Positions 6,630-14,272 of a stretch of DNA of 32,572 bases are shown here, one piece after another. This stretch comes from JBFGCA01 sp041567315 (GTDB lineage Bacteria; Acidobacteriota; Thermoanaerobaculia; Multivoradales; JAHEKO01). Positions within the stretch are counted from its first letter, which is position 1. The number at the start of each line of letters is the position of its first letter. Made by a program: the position numbers and the translations under genes. The stretch is from NCBI GenBank assembly GCA_041567315.1, contig JBFGCA010000047.1, positions 1 to 32,572 on the forward strand, written 5' to 3'. Below the pieces are notes generated by a model, which saw only the letters and a program-made list of their open reading frames with translations, was not told where the DNA came from and did no database searches.

Positions 6630-8585
6630 CTACGGTTTACAGGTCTTGCCTCCAGGACCGCCCTTGCACTTGAGGCCCGGGCAGCACTCGGAGCTGCTGT
6701 TGCAGGAGCCGCCCTCAGGCGTGCACGCCTGGCAACCCGGATCGGCCGCGTCGGTAAGGCCGTCACAGTCGTTGTCGAGAAAGTCATTGCACAGCCCGCC
6801 CGCCTCGGTGACGCCTGGGTTGATGTTGGGATTGTTGTCGTTGCAATCGGTCTGCGGGCCGGCAGGGCAGCTGGCGCTGCCGGGATTGCCGTACCCGTCA
6901 CCGTCGCTGTCGTTGCACGGTTGCGCCTGGCCGGCGAACTCGCACACGTAGGTCCCCCAGCCGGCCGACTTGGTGTTCAACTGGCCGTATTCGTTGGTGT
7001 GCCAGAACCTGTCCGATACGGGATCGACGCTCGTCGCACTGTAGTCCCCGGAGCGTGCCGTACCAGTCTGCTCGGTCACGCCGGCGCGGCAGACTTCCTC
7101 GCTGCCATCAAACGCGCTGCTGCCGCTCGCAGCGGCACTCTGTGTGATGACCCGGGTACCCAGCTGCTCGCTCGTGCTGGAGACCAGAAAGCCGAGGCCG
7201 ATGTCGCCGGCGGCATTCATGGCGATCGACGGCATCCACCGGTGGAGGCCGTCGCTCGGGGCGTATGTCCCCTCCTGATGCTTGGACCACCGGCCGTTGT
7301 TGGGGTTCTGGCGCATCTCGTACCAGCGGATGCCTGCGGTGCCGGCGCCGTCGGCGTCCACGGTGTGGGTGGCCAGCATCGACTTGTGGGTACCGAAGTC
7401 ACGGATCTGGAGGCGGTGCATCAGCCGGTCGGAGATGGCTTCCAGGGCCGGCCCGCCGTTGGGCTGCGGGATGCAGGCCTCGCGGCTGGCGGCGCACAGA
7501 TCGGCGTCGAAGTTGGCGATCCGCACGTCGGCGATGCGGCTCCGCGTGGCGGCGCCCGGGTTGTTCCAGTCGACGTCGATCTGCCAGATGTCGAAACGCC
7601 TTACCCGCGACATGGCGGTGGCGAAGAGAGCCGGCGTGAGGCTGGCCGTGCCCGCCGGATCGTCGAGGTCGGCCGGCAGAAAACCGAACTGGCCCGAGCC
7701 GAGGTTGAAACCGACCAGGGTCCCCGTACCGCCGGCGTACATGGCGTCCTTGTCCATCGCGCCGATGAAGGTGCCGCTGAAGAAGAACAGCGGCGGCGAG
7801 AAGAGGTTGGCGATCATGGTGATCGAGTCGCTGACGATCCCGTGCTTCGGGTAGTCAGGAAGGCCCAGGCTGTTGAAGCTGAACTCGTAGCGGTTGTAGG
7901 CCCCCGTGGGATCGTCAGTCTGCGAGACCGCCACGCACTGGGCGAAGACCGTGAAGGCGTCGTCGAAGGCGAACTGGCTCACTAGCCAGCGACCGTTGGT
8001 CTCGTCGTAGAGCGCCACCGGGTCGCCCTGGTTCCACGCTTCGCACAGACCGCCCGCACCCGACCAGAAGGCGTTGCTGGCGAACGGGCCGCCCCCGCTA
8101 ACGATATTGCCGTTCCCGTCGAAGATCGTCGTGATCAGATTGATCATCTGCAGGAATCTGGGGCTCCCGTTGTGGTAGCCAAACGCCCCGTCGGTATCGG
8201 GTGGCGCCACCCGGAAGCCCAAGGTGAACAGATTGTCCTCGTTGCCCGAGCCCTCGAAGGAGCTGAGGATGCTCGTCATCTCGGTGGCCGGGTAGAACTC
8301 CTGTCGCACCGGGTCGGGCCCGGGGCGCATGTCGGAGCGGGGCTCCGGCGCGCCGCGGAAGTTGGGGACTTCGTGGACGCCGGGGCGGAAGGGGGGCCGC
8401 ACGGCCATCGACTCGGCGGCGGCGTCGCGCAGCGAGGCCAGCGGCCGGTTGTCGGAGCGGATCACGATCCGCTCCGACGCCTGCGCCTCGAGGTGGGTCG
8501 CGGCGGCGAGGAAACCCACCGCCATGGCACAACAGACCACGGCGACGAGTCTCCTCCGATCGAACGATCTGGGGTGGTTACGCAT
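6630..8585 (-). CDS. Secreted protein with MopE-type repeat and C-terminal knottin-like module
   Basis: 651 residues. The start at 8585 (MRNHPRSFDRRRL) has a good SD (GGAGGA) and opens a signal peptide: Arg-rich n-region, hydrophobic 13-30, Ala-rich cleavage area near 35. Residues about 40-550 form a large extracellular region of likely beta structure with no family I recognise; it has paired Cys-containing segments. Near the C-terminus comes a putative metal-binding MopE-type segment (DSDGDGYGNPGSASC, DCNDNNPNINPG, DNDCDGLTD), which in known proteins binds Ca2+. The last 31 residues have six Cys in a C-x6-C-x5-CC-x4-C-x8-C pattern. It is monocistronic, with its own terminator downstream. Confidence 0.75.
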   Translation of the reverse strand: MRNHPRSFDRRRLVAVVCCAMAVGFLAAATHLEAQASERIVIRSDNRPLASLRDAAAESMAVRPPFRPGVHEVPNFRGAPEPRSDMRPGPDPVRQEFYPATEMTSILSSFEGSGNEDNLFTLGFRVAPPDTDGAFGYHNGSPRFLQMINLITTIFDGNGNIVSGGGPFASNAFWSGAGGLCEAWNQGDPVALYDETNGRWLVSQFAFDDAFTVFAQCVAVSQTDDPTGAYNRYEFSFNSLGLPDYPKHGIVSDSITMIANLFSPPLFFFSGTFIGAMDKDAMYAGGTGTLVGFNLGSGQFGFLPADLDDPAGTASLTPALFATAMSRVRRFDIWQIDVDWNNPGAATRSRIADVRIANFDADLCAASREACIPQPNGGPALEAISDRLMHRLQIRDFGTHKSMLATHTVDADGAGTAGIRWYEMRQNPNNGRWSKHQEGTYAPSDGLHRWMPSIAMNAAGDIGLGFLVSSTSEQLGTRVITQSAAASGSSAFDGSEEVCRAGVTEQTGTARSGDYSATSVDPVSDRFWHTNEYGQLNTKSAGWGTYVCEFAGQAQPCNDSDGDGYGNPGSASCPAGPQTDCNDNNPNINPGVTEAGGLCNDFLDNDCDGLTDAADPGCQACTPEGGSCNSSSECCPGLKCKGGPGGKTCKP

Positions 8586-9052
8586 ACTTCCTCCGGTTCC
8601 TCCTGCTCGCCAGGTTGTTGGGTGGTGGAACCCGGTCGCGGGTCCCGGTACCGCCAAGCTGCGTTTCTCCGCTGACTACTGACTTCACCCGGGCTCGGCC
8701 TCCGCCCGCGGAAGCGCGTCACCCGCAGCTTCCGTCGCCCGGCCGAGCGGCGCCCCGGGCAGTCCCGCGCGCAGGCGCAGGGCGCCCTCGAACGAGACCC
8801 GGGTGGGAGGTCGCAACACTCGCTGGACTCGGGGGACTGACCGAACTCAGAAACCGCGGCAGAATCGCTTCACTTAGCTTTCGCGGCAGGGTATGGCACA
8901 CGGCCGGCGCCATGTCAATTACTTTTTTGGACGGTAGAGGTCACCCGCCGCCGGTGCTGAACCGCTGGCCCGGCGCTGGACGCCGCCCGGCGGCGCCTGC
9001 TAGCCTCGCCGCGCGAGGCGCAACTGCAACTGCTCAAGAGGGATACGACCCC
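8586..9052 (+). other. 467-bp divergent intergenic region
   Basis: Separates the minus-strand MopE gene from the plus-strand lipoprotein. It carries the MopE SD (about 8588-8596). An AT-richer patch at about 8860-8940 probably holds regulatory sequence for one or both genes, but I cannot fix a clear -35/-10 pair. An ATG at 8912 is in frame with the lipoprotein; using it would bury the signal peptide, so I treat the region as non-coding. Confidence 0.5.
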
Positions 9053-10120
9053 TTGAAAACAATATTAAGCCTGCTGGGATTGACTTTCCTGATCCTCGCC
9101 TGCGCCGGCCGCGCCGATGAGCGCGGCTCGCCCGCGCGGCCTCGCGGAACCGCGGCCAGCGGGACCGGCGGCGGCAGCCAGCCGGCGTCCGCGGCCACTG
9201 CAGCGGCCCTGCGGAGCGCCCTGGACCGCGCGATCGCCGAGCCCGGAAGCTGGTCGGATCTTCATCTCCAGATCGAATGCCAGGGCGAGCGCGGGGTCAG
9301 CTCGGTCGAGGCGTTCGGCAACGGGGTCGCGGTGTGGGAGGGGCGCCGCCAGTTCGCGTTGACCCCGGTCGAGCTGGCCGGGCTGGTCGAGGTCCTCCGC
9401 GAGGCCGACTTCGCGGGCATGAAGGAGACGTACGGCGGGCGCGGCCCGGACCTCGACCGGCCGCCCGTCCAGCCCTCGGATCCGACCGCCGCCGTGGTCA
9501 TGATCTGCCGCGTCGGGCTCGTGCTGGACGGTCTCTCCAAGGAGGTCGTGCAGCTCGCCAAGGGCGAGCAGTCGGCGCGCTTCCTGGAGATGGCCGACCG
9601 GCTGGTCGAGCTGTGCCTGGGGCCGGCCCGCGCCGGGGTGGGCGCCACCGACCTGGGGGATGGGCTGGAGAAGCTGTCGACGGGTGTCCTCGCGCCCGAG
9701 GTGTTCGGCCTGCTGGTCCACCGGCGACCCGACGAGGCCAGTGCCGCCGCCGGCAACCGGGGCTTTCTGCTCCGCCTCACCGGCCAGCGGTTGACCAGCC
9801 AGGAGTTCGATCCCGCCGGCGGCTACGCTCCCGAGCTGGGCCTCGAGCTCACGCCCGCCGAAATCGCCGACCTGGCCCGCCGCCTGGCGGCGGCCGATCC
9901 GGCCTCGCTGCCGGTCAACCTCTGGGCCCGCGACTACACCGATCTGGCGATCCGCGTCCTCGACCACCGCAAGTCGGTCCAGGCCCGCCAGTTCGCGCGC
10001 ATGACCCGCGACACCCACGGAGAGCGCCAGCAGCGGTTCGAGACCCTCTACGCCCGGCTCTACGACCTCCACCTGCGGGTGCTCGACGAGGGCCGGAGCC
10101 TGCCCCCCGCCGGCGGCTGA
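9053..10120 (+). CDS. Predicted lipoprotein of unknown function
   Basis: 355 residues. I do not recognise the family. A TTG start at 9053 places a lipoprotein signal at the N-terminus (KTILSLLGLTFLILAC, lipobox LILAC, acylated Cys17), and GAGGG lies about 12 bases upstream. A low-complexity Ser/Gly/Ala linker (about 20-50) leads to a soluble region with no transmembrane segments. Two similar stretches, around residues 70-185 and 215-340, each contain 'E-L-T-P-x-E-(I/L)-A-(D/G)-L' (VELTPVELAGL-like and LELTPAEIADL). This suggests an internally duplicated domain. Expected location is a membrane surface, anchored by Lgt-type lipidation; lgt itself lies at 30533-31360. Confidence 0.6.
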   Translation: MKTILSLLGLTFLILACAGRADERGSPARPRGTAASGTGGGSQPASAATAAALRSALDRAIAEPGSWSDLHLQIECQGERGVSSVEAFGNGVAVWEGRRQFALTPVELAGLVEVLREADFAGMKETYGGRGPDLDRPPVQPSDPTAAVVMICRVGLVLDGLSKEVVQLAKGEQSARFLEMADRLVELCLGPARAGVGATDLGDGLEKLSTGVLAPEVFGLLVHRRPDEASAAAGNRGFLLRLTGQRLTSQEFDPAGGYAPELGLELTPAEIADLARRLAAADPASLPVNLWARDYTDLAIRVLDHRKSVQARQFARMTRDTHGERQQRFETLYARLYDLHLRVLDEGRSLPPAGG

Positions 10121-10216
10121 GCCGCGGCCGGAGCCGCACCCATCCCGCACGCCCGCTGGCGGCGGCCGGGCGAACCGGAGTGAAACCAGCAGCGTGCTGG
10201 AGTCACTGAGTTGGTA

Positions 10217-10224
10217 AGGAGGTA
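10217..10224 (+). promoter_or_regulatory. Strong SD (AAGGAGGT) before an ATG whose frame soon closes
   Basis: A near-consensus SD six bases ahead of ATG 10231. That frame has high third-position GC only to about 10254, after which coding character moves to the frame of 10257-10631. The SD is the main evidence that translation of this small gene begins at 10231. Confidence 0.6.
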
Positions 10225-10256
10225 GAGGTCATGTCCGACGTCTCCATCTGCTATTC

Positions 10257-10631
10257 GTGCGGATCCCGATCATCTTCCGGTTCAAACCCCCGCAGCTCTT
10301 CCACATCCCGTCGGGCTGGCACTGCTGGTCGCAGCGCCAGGGCGGCACGCCCCGCCACACCCGGATCCCGACGACGACGCCCCTCAAGCAGCGCAAGCAG
10401 CTCCGCGAGAAGGGTGAGGCGCTTTACGCCGACTACAACCGCGACGGCGACCCGGCGCGGGTCCTCCGGTTCGTCACCGCTCAGCTGCGGGAGGACCGGG
10501 GCGACGTGGTCCGCGAGCTGCTCGGCTACCTGTCGGAGGACGACACCGATCGCCGTGACGCGCTGGTCAGCCGCATCGTCGCCACCCCGAGCTGGCAGAG
10601 CCTCGTCGACCGGCTCGAAAAAGCCGCCTGA
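10257..10631 (+). CDS. Small protein of unknown family; 5' end probably frameshifted
   Basis: The intact frame encodes 124 residues from a GTG at 10257 that has no SD. I do not recognise it. The C-terminal 80 residues are charged and helical (KQRKQLREKGEALYADYNR...), and the N-terminus has an unusual Pro/Trp/His-rich stretch. A strong SD and ATG at 10231 lie in another frame. Reading that frame for eight codons and then stepping back one base at about 10254 gives a smooth N-terminus, MSDVSICYFVRIPIIFRF, with uniformly GC-rich third positions. A missing base (assembly or real) or a -1 frameshift is therefore likely, and the true gene probably spans 10231-10631. Confidence 0.55.
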   Translation: MRIPIIFRFKPPQLFHIPSGWHCWSQRQGGTPRHTRIPTTTPLKQRKQLREKGEALYADYNRDGDPARVLRFVTAQLREDRGDVVRELLGYLSEDDTDRRDALVSRIVATPSWQSLVDRLEKAA

Positions 10632-10726
10632 GCGGTCCCGTCCACCGGCCCCAAGTGAGAACACCGGGACCGGTGGTCCGCGGTGGGGCTCGATCCCGGG
10701 CGGACTGCCTGTCCCGGCTGCTGGCA

Positions 10727-10732
10727 TAAGAT
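10727..10732 (+). promoter_or_regulatory. -10-like TAAGAT upstream of the membrane protein
   Basis: TAAGAT lies 19 bases before the GTG at 10752 and inside the longer version of the frame that opens at 10683. It favours the 10752 start. No good -35 is seen. Confidence 0.3.
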
Positions 10733-10751
10733 CGCGGGCGAGAGCGGTTCA

Positions 10752-11798
10752 GTGGGAGCGAAAGACGGGTCGGCGGGACGACTGCACGCGGGCGGCCTCT
10801 CGACGCTCGAGCGACTGGCGTGGTCGAACGCGGCGTGCTTTCTGCCGGTGGTGGCGGCGGTGGCGGTGCTGGCCCCGGCCACCTACCTCAACCGGGTCAT
10901 CGACGTCGGCTCCGGGCGCCTGGCGCTGCCGAGGGACGTGGTGATCGACCTCGAGGCCCGCGACCTGGCGGTGGTCGCCCGCGACCTCCTGGCGCGGGTC
11001 AACTGGTCGATCGGCGCCATGGTGGTCCTCGCAACCTGCGTCGCCGTGGTCGGCTTCGCCGGGTTCGTCGTGGTGCGCGCGCTGCGCGGTTGGGCAGGCC
11101 GCCAGTACCTCGGCGCGGCGCTCGGCCTGCTGACGGTGGCCGGGCTGCTGGCCGGGGCGGTGGCCGCCGGCGGCGAGGAATGGCTGCTCACCGAGCCCCG
11201 GGTGACGGCTCAGTTGCTCGACGCCACGCTCGAGGCAGTGGGTCTGCGCCAGGTGGTCGACGTCCAGCTCCGCCTGCGCTCGTTGATGTACCTCGGCGTC
11301 GCCGCGCTGCTCGCCGGCTTCAGCGCGCTGCTGGCGGTGCCGCATCGATCGAGCGATCGCGACCCGGGGGCCGAACCGGCCGAGCTGGCCACCCGCAATC
11401 GCTGGCTGCGGTGGCTGCTCTACGCCGGGGCGGCGATGCTGGTGACCACCGTGCTAGAGATCCACCTCTACTACGGCTGGACCGGCGCCTTCCTCGCCGA
11501 CGCCGACGGCCAGCTCGTCCACAAGATCTCGCGCGGCATCGCGCTGACCCTGGGCAACCTCTTCAGCCTGCTGTTGATCAGCCTCTACCTGTCGGCGGCC
11601 GCCGTCCAGCGCTGCCGAGCCCTCAGCCTGGTGCGGCGGGAGGAGCCCGAGGCTTCGCCGGCCCAGCACGGCCAGATGCTCGCCGAAAAGGGCCTCGGCC
11701 TGTCGCCCCTCGGCGAGCTGACCCGACTGGCGGTCACCGTCAGCCCGCTGCTGGCAGGTGGCTCGCTCACCACCCTGCTCGACCTGCTGGTGCGCTGA
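10752..11798 (+). CDS. Polytopic membrane protein of unknown family
   Basis: 348 residues from GTG 10752; GTG 10683 would add 23 residues of non-hydrophobic sequence. At least six hydrophobic helices are visible: CFLPVVAAVAVLAPATYL, IGAMVVLATCVAVVGFAGFVVV, LGAALGLLTVAGLLAGAV, LMYLGVAALLAGFSALLAV, LLYAGAAMLVTTVLEI and IALTLGNLFSLLLISLYLSAAA, plus a moderately hydrophobic C-terminus. The loop after helix 1 (about 60 residues) and that between helices 3 and 4 are charged and amphipathic. No catalytic motif is apparent. It is expected in the inner membrane. Neighbours (a small unknown gene and an HD protein) do not fix its role. Confidence 0.6.
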   Translation: MGAKDGSAGRLHAGGLSTLERLAWSNAACFLPVVAAVAVLAPATYLNRVIDVGSGRLALPRDVVIDLEARDLAVVARDLLARVNWSIGAMVVLATCVAVVGFAGFVVVRALRGWAGRQYLGAALGLLTVAGLLAGAVAAGGEEWLLTEPRVTAQLLDATLEAVGLRQVVDVQLRLRSLMYLGVAALLAGFSALLAVPHRSSDRDPGAEPAELATRNRWLRWLLYAGAAMLVTTVLEIHLYYGWTGAFLADADGQLVHKISRGIALTLGNLFSLLLISLYLSAAAVQRCRALSLVRREEPEASPAQHGQMLAEKGLGLSPLGELTRLAVTVSPLLAGGSLTTLLDLLVR

Positions 11799-11834
11799 AA
11801 CACGGCGGTGGCGCCAGGGGTCGCGGGCGGTAGC

Positions 11835-11840
11835 TATACT
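11835..11840 (+). promoter_or_regulatory. -10 box TATACT upstream of the HD-domain gene
   Basis: TATACT, the closest match to the sigma-70 -10 consensus in the window, 45 bases before the ATG at 11885. GAGGTG (11858-11863) within the leader could serve GTG 11873. Confidence 0.45.
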
Positions 11841-11884
11841 CGACTCTCGAACCGCGCGAGGTGAGACCGACGGTGAGCGGAAAC

Positions 11885-12475
11885 ATGGATCGGGAGCACG
11901 CCTGGGGGCTGGTCACCGAGCACATCCAGACCGAGGGGCTGCGGCGGCACGTGCTGGCGGTGGAGGCCGCGATGCGCGCCTACGCCGCGAAGCTGGACGA
12001 GGACCCCGAGCTCTGGGGGCTGGCCGGGCTGCTCCACGACTTCGACTGGGATATCCATCCGACCCTCGACGACCACCCGGCCAAAGGGGCGCCGATCCTG
12101 CGCCAGGCCGGCTGTCCCGAGACGGTGGTGCAGGCGATCCTGTCGCACAACACCGCCGGCACCGGGGTCGAGCGCTCGCGGCCGATCGACTACGCGCTGC
12201 TGGCCTGCGACGAAGTCACCGGGCTGATCATCGCAGCCACCCTGGTGCGGCCCAGCAAGGATGTCCGCGACGTCAAGCTCAAGTCGCTGCGCAAGCGCTG
12301 GAAGGAAAAGGCCTTCGCCCGCGGCGTCGACCGCGAAGAGGTCGAGGCGGCGACCGCCGACTTCAGTACCCACTGCTTCGCCGGCGGCCTCGACCTCTGG
12401 GAGCACGTCGCCAACGTGCTGGCGGCGATGCAGGGGGCGGCCGGCGACCTGGGTCTCGACGGCCGCCTGGCCTGA
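11885..12475 (+). CDS. HD-domain (HDIG-type) phosphohydrolase
   Basis: 196 residues from ATG 11885. Two in-frame GTGs at 11861 and 11873 are possible earlier starts. The ATG version begins MDREHAWGLV and aligns with the usual start of this family. HD metal ligands: His22 (LRRHVLAVEAAM), H51-D52 (GLLHDFDWD), then HPAKGAPIL, which matches the second histidine of the HDIG group, and an Asp in a later helix (YALLACDEVTGL). Such proteins hydrolyse phosphoesters or nucleotides; the substrate of this subgroup is not established. The stop lies 11 bp before element B, which separates it from the convergent aminotransferase. Confidence 0.8.
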   Translation: MDREHAWGLVTEHIQTEGLRRHVLAVEAAMRAYAAKLDEDPELWGLAGLLHDFDWDIHPTLDDHPAKGAPILRQAGCPETVVQAILSHNTAGTGVERSRPIDYALLACDEVTGLIIAATLVRPSKDVRDVKLKSLRKRWKEKAFARGVDREEVEAATADFSTHCFAGGLDLWEHVANVLAAMQGAAGDLGLDGRLA

Positions 12476-12486
12476 GCGGCCGGGCC

Positions 12487-12651
12487 AGCAGCCCGTGGTG
12501 AAAGTCCGCCCGCCCGTCTGGCGGCGGGGCGAGGCCGTCTGCGGCGTTGCCGCTCCTCGACAATGGCTCGGCATTGCCTGCGTCGCGGCGCCTGGCATCC
12601 GGCCCCGCCGCGCTCGCCAGCCGACCCGACCGACTTCCACCACGGGCTGCT
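12487..12651 (+). repeat. Palindromic dispersed element B (165 bp)
   Basis: A full-length copy, inverted relative to element A and differing at about 6 of 165 positions. It fills nearly the whole 174-bp gap between the convergent HD and aminotransferase genes. Its right end, GGGCTGCTA, supplies the TAG stop of the aminotransferase. Internal features: inverted ends AGCAGCCCGTGGTG, a near-duplicate CGTCTGGCGGCG/CGTCTGCGGCG in the left arm, a local hairpin GCGGC-GTT-GCCGC and a central hairpin CAATG/CATTG. Confidence 0.88.
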
Positions 12652-13858
12652 ACCCGAGCGCTTCGAGCGCGGTGGCCGCCGCGCGCACCCCGGCGACGAT
12701 CTCCTCGGGCGGCACGGCGAAGGAGATCCGCAGGTAGCCCTCCTGCATGAAGGCGCTGCCGGGGGCGGTGACGACGCCGGCGGCGCGGATCAGGTACTCG
12801 GCCAGCCCGACCGAGCCGTCGAGGGTCTCGCCGTCGGGGGTCTTCCTGCCGAAGCAGCGGCGGACGTCCCAGAAGGAGTAGAAGGCGCCGGGGGTCGGCC
12901 AGACCTCGACCAGCGGCAGACGCCGGCACTCCTCGGCCAGCAGGTCGCGGTTCTCCTCGAGGTGCTGGCGCAGCTCCTGGTCGTAGGGCCGGCGGATGGC
13001 GGCCAGGGCGGCGTGCTGGCCGGGGGTCGCGGGGCCCGAGGTGTAGTGGCTCTGCAGGTTGACCATGCCGCGGGCGACGTCGTCGGGGGCCACCGTCCAG
13101 CCGATGCGCAGCCCGCCGGTGCGCCGGAAGTTCTTGGACATGCCGTCGACGTGGATCAGCCACGGCCGCGTCTCCTCGTCGACCCGCGGCTCGGGATAGC
13201 CGCGGCCATCGAACAGCAGCCGCCAGTAGAGGCGGTCGAGGACGAAGTAGATGCGGTGCCGCACGCAGGTCGCCAGCAGCGCCTCCACCTCGTCGGCGTC
13301 GTAGAGCTGCCCGGTGGGGTTGCAGGGGTTGTTGAGCAGGAACAGCCGGGCGTCGGGCCGCATCCTCAGGTTGCGCTCGAGGTCGTCGGCGGTCACCTTC
13401 AGCCGGTGACCATCGCCGGCCGCCGGCAGCACCATCACCGGGAAGGCCGAGGCGGCGACCGCCAGCGGCTGGTAGCTGACCCACGGGGCGGCGTCGAGCA
13501 GGATGCAGTCGGCGGGGTTGCAGATCGCCAGGAAGACGTTGAACAGGCTCTGCTTGGCGCCGGTGGTGATGACCACGTTGTCCACCCCGTAGTCGCCGGC
13601 CAGGCCGAGCCAGTCCAGGACCGCATGGCGCAGCTCCGCGAGACCGGCGGGGTCGCCGTACATGGTGTGGCCTTCGCGGTAGGCGGTCTCCGCCGCCTCG
13701 CGGATGTACGGCGCCAGCGGACCCTTGGTCTCGCCCAGACCGAAGTCGTAGACCGGCAGCCCGCGCGCGCGGCGCGCCTCGACCAGCCGCTTGAGCTCGA
13801 GGGTCAGCGAGGGGCGGAACTTGTGGACCTTGGAGGCCAGCCGCTGGCCCTGCTCCAT
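12650..13858 (-). CDS. PLP-dependent aminotransferase, class I/II
   Basis: 402 residues, normal for fold-type I aspartate/aminoacyl aminotransferases. The Schiff-base lysine is K242 in DGMSKNFRRTGG. NNPCNPTG (176-183) and D208 bind the cofactor. The C-terminal GYLRISFA carries the substrate-carboxylate Arg, and YGDPAG (67-72) is typical. This is the subgroup annotated as aspartate aminotransferase or general class I/II aminotransferase; the amino acid pair cannot be read. It is translationally coupled to the 88-residue protein upstream: the TGA stop and this ATG overlap as TGATG. The stop codon TAG comes from the right terminus of element B, so the last residues (ALEALG) may be an insertion-trimmed C-terminus. 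Confidence 0.88.
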   Translation of the reverse strand: MEQGQRLASKVHKFRPSLTLELKRLVEARRARGLPVYDFGLGETKGPLAPYIREAAETAYREGHTMYGDPAGLAELRHAVLDWLGLAGDYGVDNVVITTGAKQSLFNVFLAICNPADCILLDAAPWVSYQPLAVAASAFPVMVLPAAGDGHRLKVTADDLERNLRMRPDARLFLLNNPCNPTGQLYDADEVEALLATCVRHRIYFVLDRLYWRLLFDGRGYPEPRVDEETRPWLIHVDGMSKNFRRTGGLRIGWTVAPDDVARGMVNLQSHYTSGPATPGQHAALAAIRRPYDQELRQHLEENRDLLAEECRRLPLVEVWPTPGAFYSFWDVRRCFGRKTPDGETLDGSVGLAEYLIRAAGVVTAPGSAFMQEGYLRISFAVPPEEIVAGVRAAATALEALG

Positions 13859-14124
13859 CAGCCCGCCCCGGCGTGGGCGGCAGCCGTCAGCCGCTCGACC
13901 CCGGCGGCGCTGAGGAACAGCAGGTCACCGCCCTCGCTCTGCTTGAGCAGGCCCTTCTCCACCAGACCGGCGATCCCCTGGTCGAGGTCCAGCTCGGGCG
14001 TGCGGTCCTGGAAGTACCGGATCGACCGCCTGCGCATCAGGTAGCCGGCGCGGGGGCCTCCCGCGATCCGGCACTTCTCGGCGAACCTGTCCAGGACCGC
14101 CCGCTCTGCCGCCGTCAGCTCCAT
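13858..14124 (-). CDS. Small helical protein of unknown function coupled to the aminotransferase
   Basis: 88 residues starting MELTAAERAVLDRFAEKC. The sequence looks like a winged-helix-sized unit: a helix at 4-17, a basic stretch YLMRRRSIRYF, then a helix-turn-helix-like segment (DQGIAGLVEKGLLKQ) followed by a beta-hairpin (GGDLLFLSAAGVERL). DNA binding is inference, and I know no named family. A clear SD (AAGGAG) and a TAGAAT box precede it. It overlaps the aminotransferase by one base (TGATG), so the two are one transcription unit; it might regulate it. Confidence 0.65.
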   Translation of the reverse strand: MELTAAERAVLDRFAEKCRIAGGPRAGYLMRRRSIRYFQDRTPELDLDQGIAGLVEKGLLKQSEGGDLLFLSAAGVERLTAAAHAGAG

Positions 14125-14142
14125 GGGAATCTCCTTGCCCCC

Positions 14143-14148
14143 ATTCTA
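14143..14148 (-). promoter_or_regulatory. -10 box TAGAAT for the small protein-aminotransferase operon
   Basis: Minus-strand TAGAAT ends 18 bases before the ATG at 14124. The short leader holds AAGGAG, so this is an SD-led promoter, in contrast to the leaderless ones. Confidence 0.45.
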
Positions 14149-14162
14149 CGCCGCCCCGAGAT

Positions 14163-14179
14163 GTGCTATTCTCTAGCAC
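14163..14179 (+). promoter_or_regulatory. Inverted repeat GTGCTA-5-TAGCAC overlapping a -10 (TATTCT)
   Basis: A perfect 6-bp inverted repeat with a 5-nt spacer in the divergent intergenic region, containing TATTCT (14167-14172) as a possible -10 for the S1 gene. This is the usual geometry of a dimeric repressor site. It lies 15 bp from the TAGAAT of the opposite operon, so one regulator could act on both. No function is shown by the sequence alone. Confidence 0.4.
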
Positions 14180-14272
14180 CCGACAGATCGCTCGCCGAGC
14201 CCCAGCCCGCCTCTGCGGCGGCCCGCCCAGGCCCGCCTCGGCTCCGCATCCTTCCCGTCAGACAGCGCCAAG

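Noticed and set aside
5880..7985. 701-codon plus-strand frame across the SDR and the MopE gene
   Set aside because: It covers parts of two convincing genes in other frames and has no recognisable domain.
8912..9052. ATG 8912 as the start of the lipoprotein gene
   Set aside because: It would place 47 residues before the lipoprotein signal peptide, which must be N-terminal. TTG 9053 has a GAGGG upstream.
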